A DNA stretch of 64,000 nucleotides from Amorphochlora amoebiformis (GCA_054601695.1 BAAHQB010000033.1:558001-622000); one strand, 5' to 3'; positions 1-50,660 are shown, numbered from the stretch's first letter. The notes: generated from the letters alone by a model not told the origin. Numbers and translations: made by a program.

Positions 1-561
1 ATACAGATATATATATATATATATATATATTTGTATATTTTATATACCTGTAAGATTTGTTTTAATTGCATCGCAAATATAAAGGAGTTTATATTCAATA
101 AATTAGGCGTATGATGCCGTACACTCCCACACACACACACACACACATCACCTTCATTAAGGTATATCTTCTAATTTATAATATATACATGACATGTGTT
201 ACATATATTATATATATTTTTTATATATATTTGTAATACATATATATATATATATAATATATACATATATATATATATATATACATGATATATGCACATA
301 TATACTTATACATATTATTTATAAGCAACCACAAGTACCTTATTCATGAAGCAGAAAGAGACACCTCTATTCTTTTCCTTATCTATGAGCATTACCGATA
401 AGGAGGTCATGTGCTCATCGGGGAACTCCTGGGCAAAAGGCATTGAATATTGTCATATCGCTGGACTATCCTCGAAGTGCGTAAGAAATACCCTTCCACA
501 CACACACACACATACACATGTATGTTTGTATGTGTATGTATGTATATACATATAGGTACAT

Positions 562-595
<34 letters not shown>

Positions 596-756
596 TATAA
601 TATATATATATATATATATATGTATGTATTCGACTGTTCGTAGACTCTAGGCTTACAGGGACAGGGTGCACTATGCTAGACTGCTCCAGGTTGATCGTAG
701 CGTGAGGCTTTGGATCCTTTTTCTTAGCTTGAGCCTACAATTGTTGATGTAATCCG
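1..756. other. left edge: AT microsatellite plus one unassigned island
   Basis: Bases 1-320 and 490-625 are TA/TATG/CA microsatellite. The island at about 345-489 is GC-richer. On the + strand it has an open frame (Ile-Thr-Asp-Lys-Glu-Val-Met-Cys... to Cys at 489) followed by a good donor, GTAAGA at 490. It could be an exon of a + strand gene entering from the left, but other frames are also open. No family is recognised. Bases 640-756 are unique sequence downstream of the minus-strand gene that ends at 757. Confidence 0.3.
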
Positions 757-1641
757 TCATGTTTTCGTATTTGCATCCAACGGACCGTTTATGCAAACCT
801 TCTTGATCTGGGACTCATCAATAATTTGCACAAACGGCTCCGTTAGCTGCAACAATTAAAATCAGCTGGCTTGCACAACCTATCCTGTCTGTCCTCTCTC
901 CTCTCTCCAGTTCTCTGCACTTACTTGCAAAATAGCTTCCTTTAGGGCTCCTTTACTGTTTACCCGCAAAATAGGAACGTCAGGGTCTGCGTCGGGGTCG
1001 GGCTGAGAATCATGACGGTTAGATTTGCTCGACTCTCATTCAGGTTCAAAGTTAAGTTCTGTTTAGGTTTGCATAATACCTGGGATTGGTCATCAAAATC
1101 GTTTGAGATTTTTGCTTCCTCATCTGCCTGAAGGGAATTCGTGAGGCTTGCCCGGCGGGCAGATAAATAAGAATCGAGTACCTCTCGAGTGACTTGATTC
1201 GAATCCTCGACTTCTAACCGTGGCGGTATAATTTCCTAACGAAAAAAACAAAATATATGTGATGATTCAAGTGTCGGTGGTATTGAGCAAACCTGATCAT
1301 CTTGTTTGCCGAGAGACAATTGCGACGCTCCCTTGTTGATAATATGGATCTTCCTCTTTGAATCCTGTTCTACAACCTTCCTTATCTATCACATCAACAT
1401 GTCAAAACAGAGAACATCACTTTTCAACCAAAAAGAATGTCTTCAGAGTGAGTATTCTAGCACCTTTTTGTCAACGATTTTGCTCGGTTCTTCCCCAATT
1501 TTGCTTTCTAAAACAATGTAAGAATCTCAGACCTACAAAAACAATATAAGACACTACCTGTAAGTACATGCTCCTCCACCAGAGATTTTGGCTTGGTCTC
1601 CCTAGACGCTGAACTGCTACCCATCTGTCTATCTTTGGCGA
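757..1641 (-). CDS. unrecognised small multi-exon protein (about 175 aa)
   Basis: I do not recognise this protein. Proposed minus-strand exons in order: 1558-1624 (start ATG at 1622-1624; the exon may begin at 1641 if it is internal), 1464-1507, 1293-1385, 1080-1235, 925-1002, 757-846, with stop TGA at 757-759. Every junction is GT-AG and codon phase is kept throughout, which is the main support. The product is hydrophilic and rich in Glu, Asp, Lys and Ser. The third-last exon is strongly acidic, with a DSYLSARRASL segment. The second-last begins with a short Pro-Asp repeat (PDPDADPDVP). The C-terminus, LTEPFVQIIDESQIKK..., looks like the folded part. There is no transmembrane segment or signal peptide. 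It lacks the AT arrays that swell introns elsewhere, so the gene is compact. Further 5' exons could lie at 1700-3200. It is divergent from the calpain gene. Function unknown. Confidence 0.55.
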
Positions 1642-1823
1642 CTGCCGACCATTCAACGTGGACGGATTATGGCGATTTCAACATGTGTGAAAAGGAAAAA
1701 TAAATTAATAATTCTTCGGCGTAATGACCCGGGCTGGTTGGATGTGCAAATGTATGCATACGTGGTCGCGCTGTGGTTCTATGCTGAAATGTACTGTAAT
1801 TTGTTACTGTAGATTTATTCATT

Positions 1824-1882
<59 letters not shown>

Positions 1883-2313
1883 TTCATACAATATTATATA
1901 CCTATATATATATATATATATGTGTATATATATATATATACATATATATATATAATATATATATATATATGTGTGTGTGTGTAAACATATTTAAACATAT
2001 TTATTATACAATTGGTATAATTATGTATACATATCTATGTCTAGATGTATATAATATATATATATATACCTTTTAATATTATGTATATATACATATTTAT
2101 AATACTACCATATAAATACAACATATATATATATATATATATATATTGTAATATTATATAATCGTAAAATATATATATGTATTGTGTACATATACAACAT
2201 CTTATATCTGCTATACAGACATGTAATTAAAATATGACAATTATTGTAATAATATTGTACATTACTATGTAAATATCATTATAGTTTAATAAATGACATA
2301 TACATATAGATGT

Positions 2314-2345
<32 letters not shown>

Positions 2346-2720
2346 GTACGTAATATTTTGTACGTATTTAATAACATAATTTTAAAATACATTATTATAA
2401 TAATTGTACATTAGAGGTATAATTTGCTCGAAATTAACACGTCAATGTGAATATGGTGTCATAAATAAACTAATATTATGGTAGAGTATTTATCAGTACT
2501 ACACTTCATATAATATTACATGTATATATAATATATATGAAAATATATATATAATATTCGTTAATGTATAATATACATATGGTATGTAGAATATTACGAA
2601 TACAATGTTATACAATGTTACATTGTATATAATATAATGTATATATTTATTACAATATTATTTAAACATAAGAAATATATAGTTATATAAATTATACATA
2701 TATGTATATTATATATATAT

Positions 2721-2752
<32 letters not shown>

Positions 2753-2887
2753 GGTGTGTGCGTGTGTATAAAATCATACGATTATACAATCGCATAAATG
2801 TAAATTGCAGTGTGGGATGAAAGGAAGGTATGGGAACTGTAAAAAACCCTAAGATATATACACAATGTCTCCGTCTATATATATATA

Positions 2888-2919
<32 letters not shown>

Positions 2920-3450
2920 GTTATGTAAATATGGATGTATACCGTATGTACGTGTGTGTGATACACAATAAATATGTACAAATAATATGTAAATCTCTTG
3001 GCCATAATCCAAGGATTTAGAAGTACATTTGCTTTGCGACACAAATATGCACTTGTTAGACGTAAATTGGACAGTCTAAGAGGAAAAGATACATTCATAT
3101 AGCTTCTATTTTACCATCAGCACTCATTCCCCATCGATCAAGGGTCAATCCCATCATTCTTGACACCTTGACAAGATTTTGTTAGAGGTTAGGGCCGTGC
3201 ATGTCAAAGACTTATATTTACATATCAAATATAGATATTAACATATCAAGACATCAATATCAGCATATCTGCACCTTTAATCAAGTTAATCGCGAACCGC
3301 CCGGCCTGCCTGGGACCCGATCGCATCTGCAACCACCCACCGCCACAATTGGCCAATCATTTCGTACCATAGTGTCCTAAAAGGTCAATATCAAGATTTT
3401 GTCCGTCTTCATCCTTTTTTCTCTACAAAAAGTAATAATTCCAGCCAAAT
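1642..3450. other. divergent intergenic region with AT arrays and ambiguous islands
   Basis: This lies between the minus-strand gene ending upstream at about 1641 and the calpain start at 3451. TA/TG arrays fill 1828-1980, 2700-2760 and 2875-2930. The stretch 1985-2700 is AT-rich but irregular. Two islands (about 2985-3075 and 3110-3190) have open frames on both strands and plausible acceptors. The minus-strand acceptor at 3076, with a TVQFTSNKCIFVSQS-like frame, is one of them. Phases do not join the two, so I do not call exons. The stretch 3200-3450 is unique sequence and probably holds the calpain promoter. No TATA box is convincing in so AT-rich a setting. Confidence 0.35.
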
Positions 3451-24394
<20,944 letters not shown>

Positions 24395-25272
24395 ACTTCA
24401 GCTAGAGAGGAGCGCTCATAGTATGGCGATCTCGAGCCGATTATCAAAATTTCTATGCGCCGAGCATGGTGGGTGCTATGAATCCGATGTACATATGCAT
24501 GTATAACTTTAGTGATTAAACTTCATTCTGATCTATGTATACTAGATGATCTATCTACTACCAGCTCACGCATGATTGAAAAACTACAACTATCGATCGC
24601 ATTTCTATTTAGTCATATAGACTGGTATCTAGTACGTATTAGAGTAATTCTAGTAATTGTCATGACTACTGATCGTAATTTGTAGTACTATTTCATGTAC
24701 TATAGTACTCTAGTGTACCAGACGGCTAATTTAAATTTTCACTGAGAACACCGTCTAATTTGAATCTAATTTGCGTTGCAATATGTGTATAGATCTAACT
24801 AATGTTGGGAAACAGTTTTGCAGATTTCATTCGACGCATTGGCCTAGTTACCTAGGTTACGAACTTGGATATCTAGGATATAAACAACCAAAAAAATTAA
24901 ATAAAAAATCTCTTTCATTCTTTCTCAGTCCATCATGCTCTCAAATTTATCCAAGCCCTTGGGGCGACGCAACCACGCTGATCTCCACGACCGGGCCCCC
25001 CCAATCTCATACTCTGACCGGAGGTTTGGGTTCGATGGGTCTATATTATGGGTAGAATTTTAGATTTTTTATATTCGCAGTACGGACACAAGGTCACCTA
25101 GGTCACTGATGTGAATACACATACACACATGGACTTCATCACACATTAAAAAGGTGTATACACAGCATTCTTATACGTATATACATACATATATATATAT
25201 ACACATATCTTTTTAGTATATAAAACCGTTAGATGTTATGGTAAAAATTGTGAATGCATACATAAATACATA
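24395..25272. other. convergent spacer between calpain and MGDG synthase genes
   Basis: Free of long microsatellites, rich in CTAG/GATC/AGTACT words. It probably holds both 3' UTRs. A + strand frame at 24947-25075 (MLSNLSKPLGRRNHADLHD..., with a possible donor at 25053) could be a short gene start, but no downstream exon joins it, so it is not called. The stretch 25110-25230 returns to CA/TA repeats. Confidence 0.5.
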
Positions 25273-39210
<13,938 letters not shown>

Positions 39211-39952
39211 CAGCCTATGGATTAGGGAATAAAAGGGGAGGGTGTAGACTCAGGATGTTGTGTTGAAAGGATGCGGAAGCCGACTGGCAATCAGACGGCT
39301 GATTGTTTATTTGTGTGAAGATGTAACAGAAAGCTGGGGGTGGATAGAGCAAGGGATACGTTTGGGATTGGAGGGTAAGAGTCGGGATTGAGGAGGTTGG
39401 AGGGAGAATTAGGGGCCGTTCAGCCTCCGGTATCAGTTTTCGGTCGAAGCTTTGAACGTTTTAGAGCAAAGAAAGAAAGCAAAATATATACCCGGTACTA
39501 TTCCAGGTTACACACAGATTATTTCTCAATTTTTCCATCGAGTTCCTCCACTATATCTCCATAAACTGACCTGGGGGCCCACATATCCAATATCCCTCTA
39601 CGTGCCTGGTACCCACGGCGCCTTTTTCCAAGCGTCGGAATCCAAACTTGGATTCCGAAAAATTCGGGATGTCGTGACTGCGCGCTATATCACCTTCTTT
39701 AGATTCCGAGATTATCTTTAACTTGTCGGCCCCCGCGAGAGGCGGAGGAGAGGTGATGGAGTGTGGCTAGAGTCGACTCTGGCGAGCTCATAGATCATCA
39801 ATACTGCCCGTGAACAGAATACGACGCGCACAGGAGTCATAACCGATGCATCCGGTATAAAAAGTTCACTTTACGAAGGATGAAAGTGAACGAGAAGGCT
39901 GAAAGAGACAAAAGTGTATGGTTAGGAAAGGTTGATTTTGGCATGTGCACAG
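39211..39952. other. divergent spacer between MGDG synthase and the RRM/RS gene
   Basis: 740 bp of unique, microsatellite-free sequence, likely holding both promoters and 5' UTRs. The 90-codon frame at 39452-39721 has no splice signals, family match or partner exons and is not called. A short ATG frame at 39890 (MKVNEKAERDKS) could be the 5' exon of the + strand gene, but no usable donor keeps phase. Confidence 0.5.
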
Positions 39953-40194
39953 GCTTTTGAATCCTGGAATGCTATGCGAGCGAATGTGATCGTTGGAGCC
40001 CTCACATTTGTCCTCAGCATGTGGGTTTTGGACGTTTCAAAGAGCCCTGAGGTTGGTTGCTATGCGAAGAGGATCTCCGAGAGGTACGTTAAGGGTTTTG
40101 GAGGTCCTTGTTTTACATATTTGTATATGATAATGTACATATAAAACACTTCTATGAAAGGAGAATATAAAGATATAATATATACATGTATGTC

Positions 40195-40238
<44 letters not shown>

Positions 40239-40377
40239 TACATATATATATACACACATATATATATATATATATTTACAGATGTATATATATATATACT
40301 TATATGAATATATGTATATATATATATATATATTATATACGTACACACATAAATATATGTTACACATCTAAACATAT

Positions 40378-40444
<67 letters not shown>

Positions 40445-40657
40445 CATATACATATATGAATACTTTTATATACAATATTTTTATATATCAAAAGTATTTA
40501 TATATACATATATATATATATATATATAAATATATATATATAATATAATACATTAATATATATATATATATATATATATATGCATATGTAATTATATATG
40601 AGTGTACATATTATTCAATATATAATGCACCCACACACATACACACACATATATATA

Positions 40658-40706
<49 letters not shown>

Positions 40707-41420
40707 ATACATAGAGATACATGTATATATGTACTCTCTTGTTATATCCATACAATATGTTTACAACTAGGGATGACTACATACGGCGGGGAGATGTCTA
40801 CTTAGGCCAGAGATACACAACAATCATGGTATCTCCATATACATATACACACACGGATATATATATATATACATATATATATTATATATTATATATATAC
40901 TGAACAACATTGGGGGCAGGTGAGAGAAATAAGGAGAGAGAATTTCAAAGCGAATGAGAGACTGAAAAGGTATTCACGCTACCACAACGTTCGTGAGAGG
41001 ATTCACACGCCATCTGTGGAAGAGCTTATACATCGACGGAGGCTCATCGTGTGAGAGTCCGGTGTTATCATCTGGGTTCGTTCAAGCGCGTGTTTTTGCA
41101 GGTCAGGAACTTGCCGGAGGACACACGCCCAAGCGACCTGCGAACGGTGTTCAAATCATGTGTAGTTAGTATATGGCTAGATGTGTGTGTACGCGTGCGT
41201 GGTGATATGTGTGTGTGTGTGGTGATGTGTGTGTGGTGATGTGTGTGTGGTGATGTGTGTGTGTGTGTGTGTGTGCGTGCGTACGTATGTGCAAGTAAAT
41301 CTTATAAATATGTTGAAGTATAAACATATGAAAAGGTAAATCCGTTTCTCTGAATACAATACATGGTATCATTTATATATATAATATATATATATATTTA
41401 TATATATATATATTACACAT

Positions 41421-41460
<40 letters not shown>

Positions 41461-41567
41461 GTTGTATGTGTAAGCAAATCTTATAAATATATGGAATTAT
41501 AAACATATGAAAAGGTAAATCCGTTTCTCCGAATACAATACATCATATAAGATACATATATGTGTAT

Positions 41568-41598
<31 letters not shown>

Positions 41599-41625
41599 TA
41601 TAAATGTAGATATAAATACAATGTG

Positions 41626-41659
<34 letters not shown>

Positions 41660-41753
41660 TATGTGCATGCATTTGTACAAAATACATGTGTAGAAGCAAA
41701 ATATATTGTATATACATATAGTGTGTATGTATGTGTGTATACACATAAACTTA

Positions 41754-41793
<40 letters not shown>

Positions 41794-41952
41794 TGTGTAT
41801 AGATAGGTATATATTCTTATATGCATTAATTTTCATATGTATACATTTATATATATACATATATATTTATACATATTTATATATATATATATTTATATAT
41901 ATATTTATACGTATTATATTTATATATATTATAAATTTACATATATTTACGA

Positions 41953-41985
<33 letters not shown>

Positions 41986-42335
41986 TACATATATGCCACA
42001 TGTAAATGCACCTGCACATGCTATACATATAAATACCATTCATATTGAAGATAAACCATCATGAAGAATTCAATAATATTTGTAATATATTTATAAGTGT
42101 GGATTATTATATATTTTCACCACAATCAGAAATTCGATGAATTTGGCGCAATCGTGGATATCTATCTACCTAAGTGGTACAATTCGGTGCGATGACTTCA
42201 TTAAAAAATATGTATTATTAAGTAGAGGATTTATGCATACACAACGTAGAAAGGTTTACATAGATGGGAACTTACGAATACATCACACATGTAAAGTATA
42301 AATCATATAGATCGTGGATAATATGTATGTATATA

Positions 42336-42366
<31 letters not shown>

Positions 42367-42616
42367 TTACATATATATATGTATGTATACATATGTATAT
42401 ATGCATATATATATATTATATATATATATATATATTTATATGTATATATATATATATGTATAATATAAATCATGTCCGAAAATCATGCATTGGCCAATAG
42501 TACATATAATGTATGTGTATGTGTATGTGTACACATACATATATATATATATGTATGTGTGTATATAAATCTCATAATTGGTTGTATAATGTATATCGAA
42601 ATTTATATTACACACA

Positions 42617-42658
<42 letters not shown>

Positions 42659-43932
42659 TACATATATATATATATATGTGTATGCATATCATGTACATGT
42701 ACATGTTTACATGTGTATTTATACATGTATATATGTATGTGTACATTCTAATGTGTCTGTATATAACACATATGTATTATATATATATTTATATATATAT
42801 ATGTATATATATATATACACATTGCACAATAATTTATATATATATTTATATCTATGTTTATTTTTTAATTATTGTGTACGTGTAGGGGAAACCCAGAGGC
42901 TTTGCATTTGTCGAATTTCAGGACGAAACGGTTCGCTGTATTTACATAATATATACACAAATATATATATACATATGTGCGTGTATATATATATATATGT
43001 ATATTATATAGAAATATATATATATACTATATATATACATATAAATATCTATATATATATATGTATATTTATATGTATGTATATTTTATATATATTATAT
43101 ATATGTATATTTGTATGTATATGTGTGTACGTACATATATATGCATATATATATGTATATATATATAGAAAAAAAGAAAATGTAAATACATATGTTCACG
43201 TAGCTGTTCGCACATGTATATATATAAATGTATATATAAATATATATATATATAAATATACTACACAGATATATATATATATATATATATATTTGTATTT
43301 ATGTATATATATATATATATTATTGTTATGTTTATACATATCTTTAAATGATAAATAGTTCTACAAATATTATATATATATATATATATGTATATATATG
43401 TATATATATATATATATATTTGTAGGTGTATATATATTTAATGTTAAAATATCAATCGATATGTACGTTTATAAATGTATATATTACATATCTTTTCCAC
43501 GTATATTTAACACAGAAAATAATATATATATATATATGTATATGCATATATATGTTATACAATATATATATATATATATATATACATATGTATTCATGTA
43601 TTTGTAATATACATGTATGATTTAAGTAAATATGTACATACTTTAGTACATACTTGCATATACATAGGTATATATATTCTTATATATGTTTATACATACA
43701 CATATATATATATAAATATACATATACATATATATATATATACATGAATTTTCCAGAGCGCTCAGCGAGCGGAAAGTAGCCTCAACATTACTGGTTTCTT
43801 CCCCAAAATCTCCATCAATATACCTACTATACATCCCATGTTGGCGTATATGTATACATTCCATATAAATGTAATATTATTTACTATATTACATGCATAT
43901 AGATATCGCTATGCGTATAGGGTTGAGGATGT

Positions 43933-43975
<43 letters not shown>

Positions 43976-44229
43976 GTACACATATTACGTATGTAATACA
44001 TACATATATATATATATAAATATATATATATGGTTATATATATATAAAAATATATATATATATATATATGTATAAACATATGTATATATGTATATATATA
44101 TGTAACTGTACGTACAAATATATATGTGTATACTCTATAATATGGTCTATATATATACATAAATGTAATATACATATATACATATATATATATGCGAATG
44201 TGCAACCCTTTTTTTTTCATATATATATA

Positions 44230-44271
<42 letters not shown>

Positions 44272-44347
44272 GGTTGAAGATTCTGGATCAAGACTGCAAC
44301 TTCAACATCGCGAGACGAAAGAGACTGTATTAGACATAACTCTAATT

Positions 44348-44425
<78 letters not shown>

Positions 44426-44435
44426 TATATATATA

Positions 44436-44475
<40 letters not shown>

Positions 44476-44481
44476 TATAGT

Positions 44482-44514
<33 letters not shown>

Positions 44515-44606
44515 ATGTACTTTTAGATTCCATGTAAATTTACATATGCATACAAATACATTTATGTATATACATATTTGTATACATATACATCTACACA
44601 TATATG

Positions 44607-44641
<35 letters not shown>

Positions 44642-45878
44642 CATACATCATGAATATTAGATGTATTCATAAATTAGACTCTTAACAAATCAATATACAT
44701 CACTCCACCAGAACACGCGAATTCTACAATCGAAAACGAGGCGCCCCCTACAGGTGAGCCCTGAGCGACCCTTAACCCTAGACGAACAGAAAAAGATAAT
44801 GAAAAAGATACGAGAGTGTCAGGGAGAGTTCTGATTGAGAGCAGGAGGTAGGTCGAGAGGAGGGGAAGAAAAAGAGAACGAGTGAGAGAAAGAGAGAAAG
44901 AGAGAGAGGAAGAGAGCAAGAGAGAGAGAGAGAGAGAACGATAGAGAGAGCGAGTGAGAAAAAAGGGAGCGAGAGAGAGAGAGAAAGAGTGAAAGAAAGG
45001 AGAGAGAGAGAGAGAAGTAAAGTCTTTGTCAATACCCCTTATTACTCAATGCAGGTCCTCTGGACCTCGACAACGTCGACGCGACTCGCGTCCACCACGG
45101 CACGCAATTCCCTCTCTTATCTTCCAAGCCTTCTCTCTTTCTCTCTCTCTCCCTCTCTCTCTATCTCTCCCCCTATATATCTCCCTTTATCTCTCCCTTT
45201 ATCTCTCCCTCTCCCTATTCTCTCTTCTCTCCATCTTCCTCAAATTTTTCCCTTCTCTCTCCCTTTCTCTCTTTTCCGCCGTATCAATTCAATTATCCTT
45301 TGCGTCACTCCTTATCTGACTCGCATCTCTGTGTATATACGTTTCTCCCCGTATATCTCTCTCTGATTTAAGGCTAATTAAATATTTTCCAAGTCAACTA
45401 TACCCTCTTTTTAAGAGGGAAGTGACCCTCCGAAATATTAAAAAAAAAATAATAGGTACTATCGGTCTCCTGTTCGGTCTCCTGTTCGGCGAACGCGAGA
45501 GGAATATGGGTCATCGCGAGAGGAATATGGGTACAGAGACTCTCGGAGAGGTATGTATAATTATCTATTCATTGATTTAATTTTATCTATCTATGTATGT
45601 ATATATAATATACATATATATATATATATATATATATTTGTATACATATTTGTATATATACATGTGTACATATATATTTATTACATTGGACACACCCGTA
45701 TATATGCTATTTATATGTATACATACCTATATATATACCTATATATATATATATATATAGGTATATATATATATATATTTATATCTGTTTAGATACATAT
45801 ATGTATATGTGTATATATTGTATATGTATATATACATATACATATCTACATATGTGTACATATGTATGTAATATATAC

Positions 45879-45952
<74 letters not shown>

Positions 45953-46739
45953 ATATATATATATACATATACTAACAGTACATACACATATTGTTCATAC
46001 ATAATGTATAAAAGTAATGTATGAAATATATCGTATGTACATAATACGTTTATATATTCGTGTACTTGGGTATGTTTGTATGTGTGTGTGTATATATGTG
46101 ATGTATTTATTATATATATATATATATATACATATTTTTTTATTCTTTCTACATATATATATATATATCAATGTTATAAACATACATCGTATATTATAGT
46201 ACATCATATATACAAATATATATTTACTCTTATATATATATATATGTATGAGTGAATAATATATATTTACGTGTGTATAGTTATACATATTTATTGTTTG
46301 TATGTGTTTATTTATATATGTATATATATATATGTATATATGTACGTATGTATATATATATATATACATATATATATATGCATATATATTATTCACGTAT
46401 ATATACATATTATGTATGTGTATATTATATATATATATATATATATATTTACATACATATATATATATATATAGATATATATATGTATAGATATATTTAT
46501 ATACATTTATGTATACATATATACATATGTATATATATATATGTGTGTGTATGTATATATGTATATATACCTACCTACATATTGCATGTATACATATATA
46601 CATATGTAAGTATTTATACATATATATATATATATATAATATATATACGCATACATACATATAATCTATGACATCTACATTCATATATATATATATTTAT
46701 ATGTATAATTATGCATATATGTTTATATTACATAAACAT

Positions 46740-46780
<41 letters not shown>

Positions 46781-47178
46781 TGTATACATATACATATAGT
46801 TGTATATATAACCAGGGTGATAAACATATAAATTTATACATACAACATATATTACATGTATGTATTATATACATATATATATAAAAATACCTATATATAT
46901 ACAACACATATACAAGAAATACTTCTTTTCATATTTCAAATCTTTATTCACGTCATATATAGACTACCGAAGCCCTCCGCGGTACCGAGAACCTCCCCCC
47001 CTTTCCTACCCCTCTGTTCGCGATACCCGTTCCCGCGAAATGCCGATGGGGGGGCCTGGGCCAAGTGAGTATCTTCCAGAGAGAAAGAGCTTTTATGGTT
47101 TGCCTATTCCCTATTCACCTTTTTCCCGCTTGATAAATATCTTGTGGTCTATGTCCAACAAAGCGTTCGTATATGTGA

Positions 47179-47223
<45 letters not shown>

Positions 47224-47300
47224 GGTATATATGTATATATATTTTTATGTAGTATGCGTGTAATGTATGAAATGAAAATATGCACATTAAAACCACATAT

Positions 47301-47332
<32 letters not shown>

Positions 47333-47468
47333 CATATATGTATATATTTTGTAGAATACATCGTATCATGCATGTATATTTTATATTAGATATTTACATA
47401 TATATATATGTATATATTGTATATATATTTATATATATGTATAATTATATATATATATATATATATAT

Positions 47469-47511
<43 letters not shown>

Positions 47512-47643
47512 ATATATATGTAAAATTATATATATATATATCTATATGTATATATATATATACATATGTATATATATATATATGTATAGACATATTATAT
47601 ATATAGATATATGATGAATATACGTTCATACATATATTCAAAC

Positions 47644-47674
<31 letters not shown>

Positions 47675-47940
47675 TGATACATATATATATATATGTATAT
47701 ATATGTATATGTATATAATTACGTACTATAAAATATTATGAATATTATACATGTACATATGTATGTATAACATTTATGTATGTTATACATATATATATAT
47801 ATATATATATATTTATGAATATATATATTTATATAATGTATAATAAATAATGTGTCTACTTAGGTATAATACATTTATATAATACTTATATGCGTATCTT
47901 ATAATTAAACTCATCTTATATGCATATTATATATACATAC

Positions 47941-47978
<38 letters not shown>

Positions 47979-48805
47979 TATGTAATACATATGTATGTAT
48001 TGTTAGCGCAGGGATATAGTAGATGGTAGTCCAGAGTTCGATTCAAGTCCATTTGGTTTATGATTAACTTTGTTCTCAAGAATTCAGTAAGATATATACA
48101 GTCATGCGTGATCACGTGATGGTCATGTGAGGTCATGTGAGCGTGACATGGCGTGACGTCACGTTCTGTCACGGTATATCTGTAAGCCCGGCACTACCTG
48201 GTACTACCGGCAAGGTAATCTCCGAGCAATCTCCGGGATCTCCAGCGATCTCCAGCTATCTAGTACGGCTATACTTTAACACGCTATCAATATCCACTCT
48301 TCGAGCCGCATCTATCTGTGCTATCTATATTGCTGCTTTAACAATGTATATATATGTATATTATAAACACATATATATTAACACACACATATATATATAT
48401 ATATATATTATATATTATATATATATATATAACATATTTATGTTACTTATGTATATATGTATATATATATATACATATATATAAATGTACATCTATAATG
48501 TGTATTTATGATTTATGAAGATAAATAGTGTATATTTGTGTATATATGTACTATAAATATAGATATATATTGATATGCATATAGCAAATATATATATATA
48601 TATATATTTATATGTATAAGATGTATATATATATATATGTACATATGTATACATATAATATATATATATATATACATTATTTATATAGTTTTGTTTATAT
48701 CAGACAATGCAGATCGAGCACCAATCGAAGCTTACAGAGGGTGATATGAAAAAAAAAGTAGTACTTGTATATGTGAGTGAGTTTTTACAACTAAATATAC
48801 GTATG

Positions 48806-48839
<34 letters not shown>

Positions 48840-49039
48840 TATATGTATATGTATATATATGCATGTATCAAGATATAGCTAGCATACAAATTACATGATA
48901 ACTATGCCTGTTACATAAACATTTAATCACGTATTTAAAGGATACATGTAAATTTTGACATATGTATATATATATGCATCTATGTATATATGTATATATA
49001 TATATGTATATATATATGTGTGTATATATACATATATAT

Positions 49040-49070
<31 letters not shown>

Positions 49071-49092
49071 GCATATATATATATAAATAATT

Positions 49093-49125
<33 letters not shown>

Positions 49126-49284
49126 TATATACACATATATATATATATACATACATATATATATATTATATATATAGATATAAATATATATATATATATA
49201 AATAATTTATATATATATATATATATGTTGTATAGATGTGTGCGTGTAAATAAATATACATATTAATATATATATATATATATA

Positions 49285-49331
<47 letters not shown>

Positions 49332-49379
49332 CACATAGTATACTATACATCAAATTTTTCAATTCGATCATATGCATAC

Positions 49380-49420
<41 letters not shown>

Positions 49421-49868
49421 AGAACTTTGGTTAGGGTTAGGGTTAGGGTTAAGGTTGGAGCTTTTCTTAGAGCTATTAAGGTTAAGGTCAAGATAAGACC
49501 TTCTAATTAGAGCTATGGTTACTAGGGTTAGGATCGGAATGTTGGCATGGTTTAGAAATGGACATTGACACCGCCACTCAGTGGGGTTATTTACTAGGGT
49601 AAGGGTTAGGGTTTTGGTTTCTCCTTAGGGTCTATATACAAATTTATGTTTATTTTTATAAACTTATATATGTCCTATATATATTGTATATATACATATA
49701 TATATATATATGTTATATATCTTAACGCTAACCCTAACCCTAACCTAACCATAGCTCTAAGCAGAAGCTATCCCTTAACCCTAATCCTAACCATAGCTCC
49801 AAGAGAAGTTACAACCTTAACGCTAACACAATGTTACAATCGTAACCGTAACCCTAAAGTTACAATCG

Positions 49869-49905
<37 letters not shown>

Positions 49906-50660
49906 TACACATGTGTACTTGTTGTGAAGGTCGTCGGTACGAGATTACCGAGCCCTTCCTGAAAAGGTGCTGTTCGAAGTATACAAAAATACACACACAC
50001 ATATATATATATATATACACGTATATGTTTTCCTTTCTATATTATATATAAATATATACATACATATAAAACTATAAGTATATATATATCTATATATATA
50101 TATATGTACTAATGTAAATATGTATATGTATATATCTATATATGTATATATAAATATATATATCTATATTATGAAGGAGATATATATATGTATTATATTA
50201 TATATATATATATATATATATGTACATTATACATATATACATATACGTATACGTATATACATATATATATATATGTACATTATACATATATACATATACG
50301 TATACATATATACATATATATATAAAAATATATTTCTATATATATATATATATATTAATATGTAAGTGTATGTATAAATATAAATATATATATAATATAT
50401 ACAATAAATATATATATATATATGTGTGTTTGTATTTGCTTGCATGTACAACAGATATGTAGTGTATTACAAAAAAAATAATCTGTAGGATTACTACGAA
50501 AGCGCTGTTGATCGGCCTCAAGGTAACCAAGTTACATAAATAGATATATACCTGTATGGGTGTACATGTATAAAAGCCGTATATGCACATGTATGTATAA
50601 ATGTATAAAGATGTGCGCACATGTATTTATATGTACACATATAACTAATTTATGCATTAC

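Noticed and set aside
39452-39721. 89-codon plus-strand frame between MGDG synthase and the RRM/RS gene
   Set aside because: No family, no splice partners, and it lies in a divergent promoter region.
43643-43864. Minus-strand frame [20 protein letters not shown] as an exon
   Set aside because: It looks protein-like, but the plus-strand reading ([10 protein letters not shown]...) has a strong TTTTCCAG acceptor and links the RRM exons in phase. Kept only as a doubt on that exon.
48001-48070. A functional tRNA gene
   Set aside because: A-box and B-box-like words are present, but no cloverleaf with paired acceptor stem could be drawn, so a SINE head is more likely.
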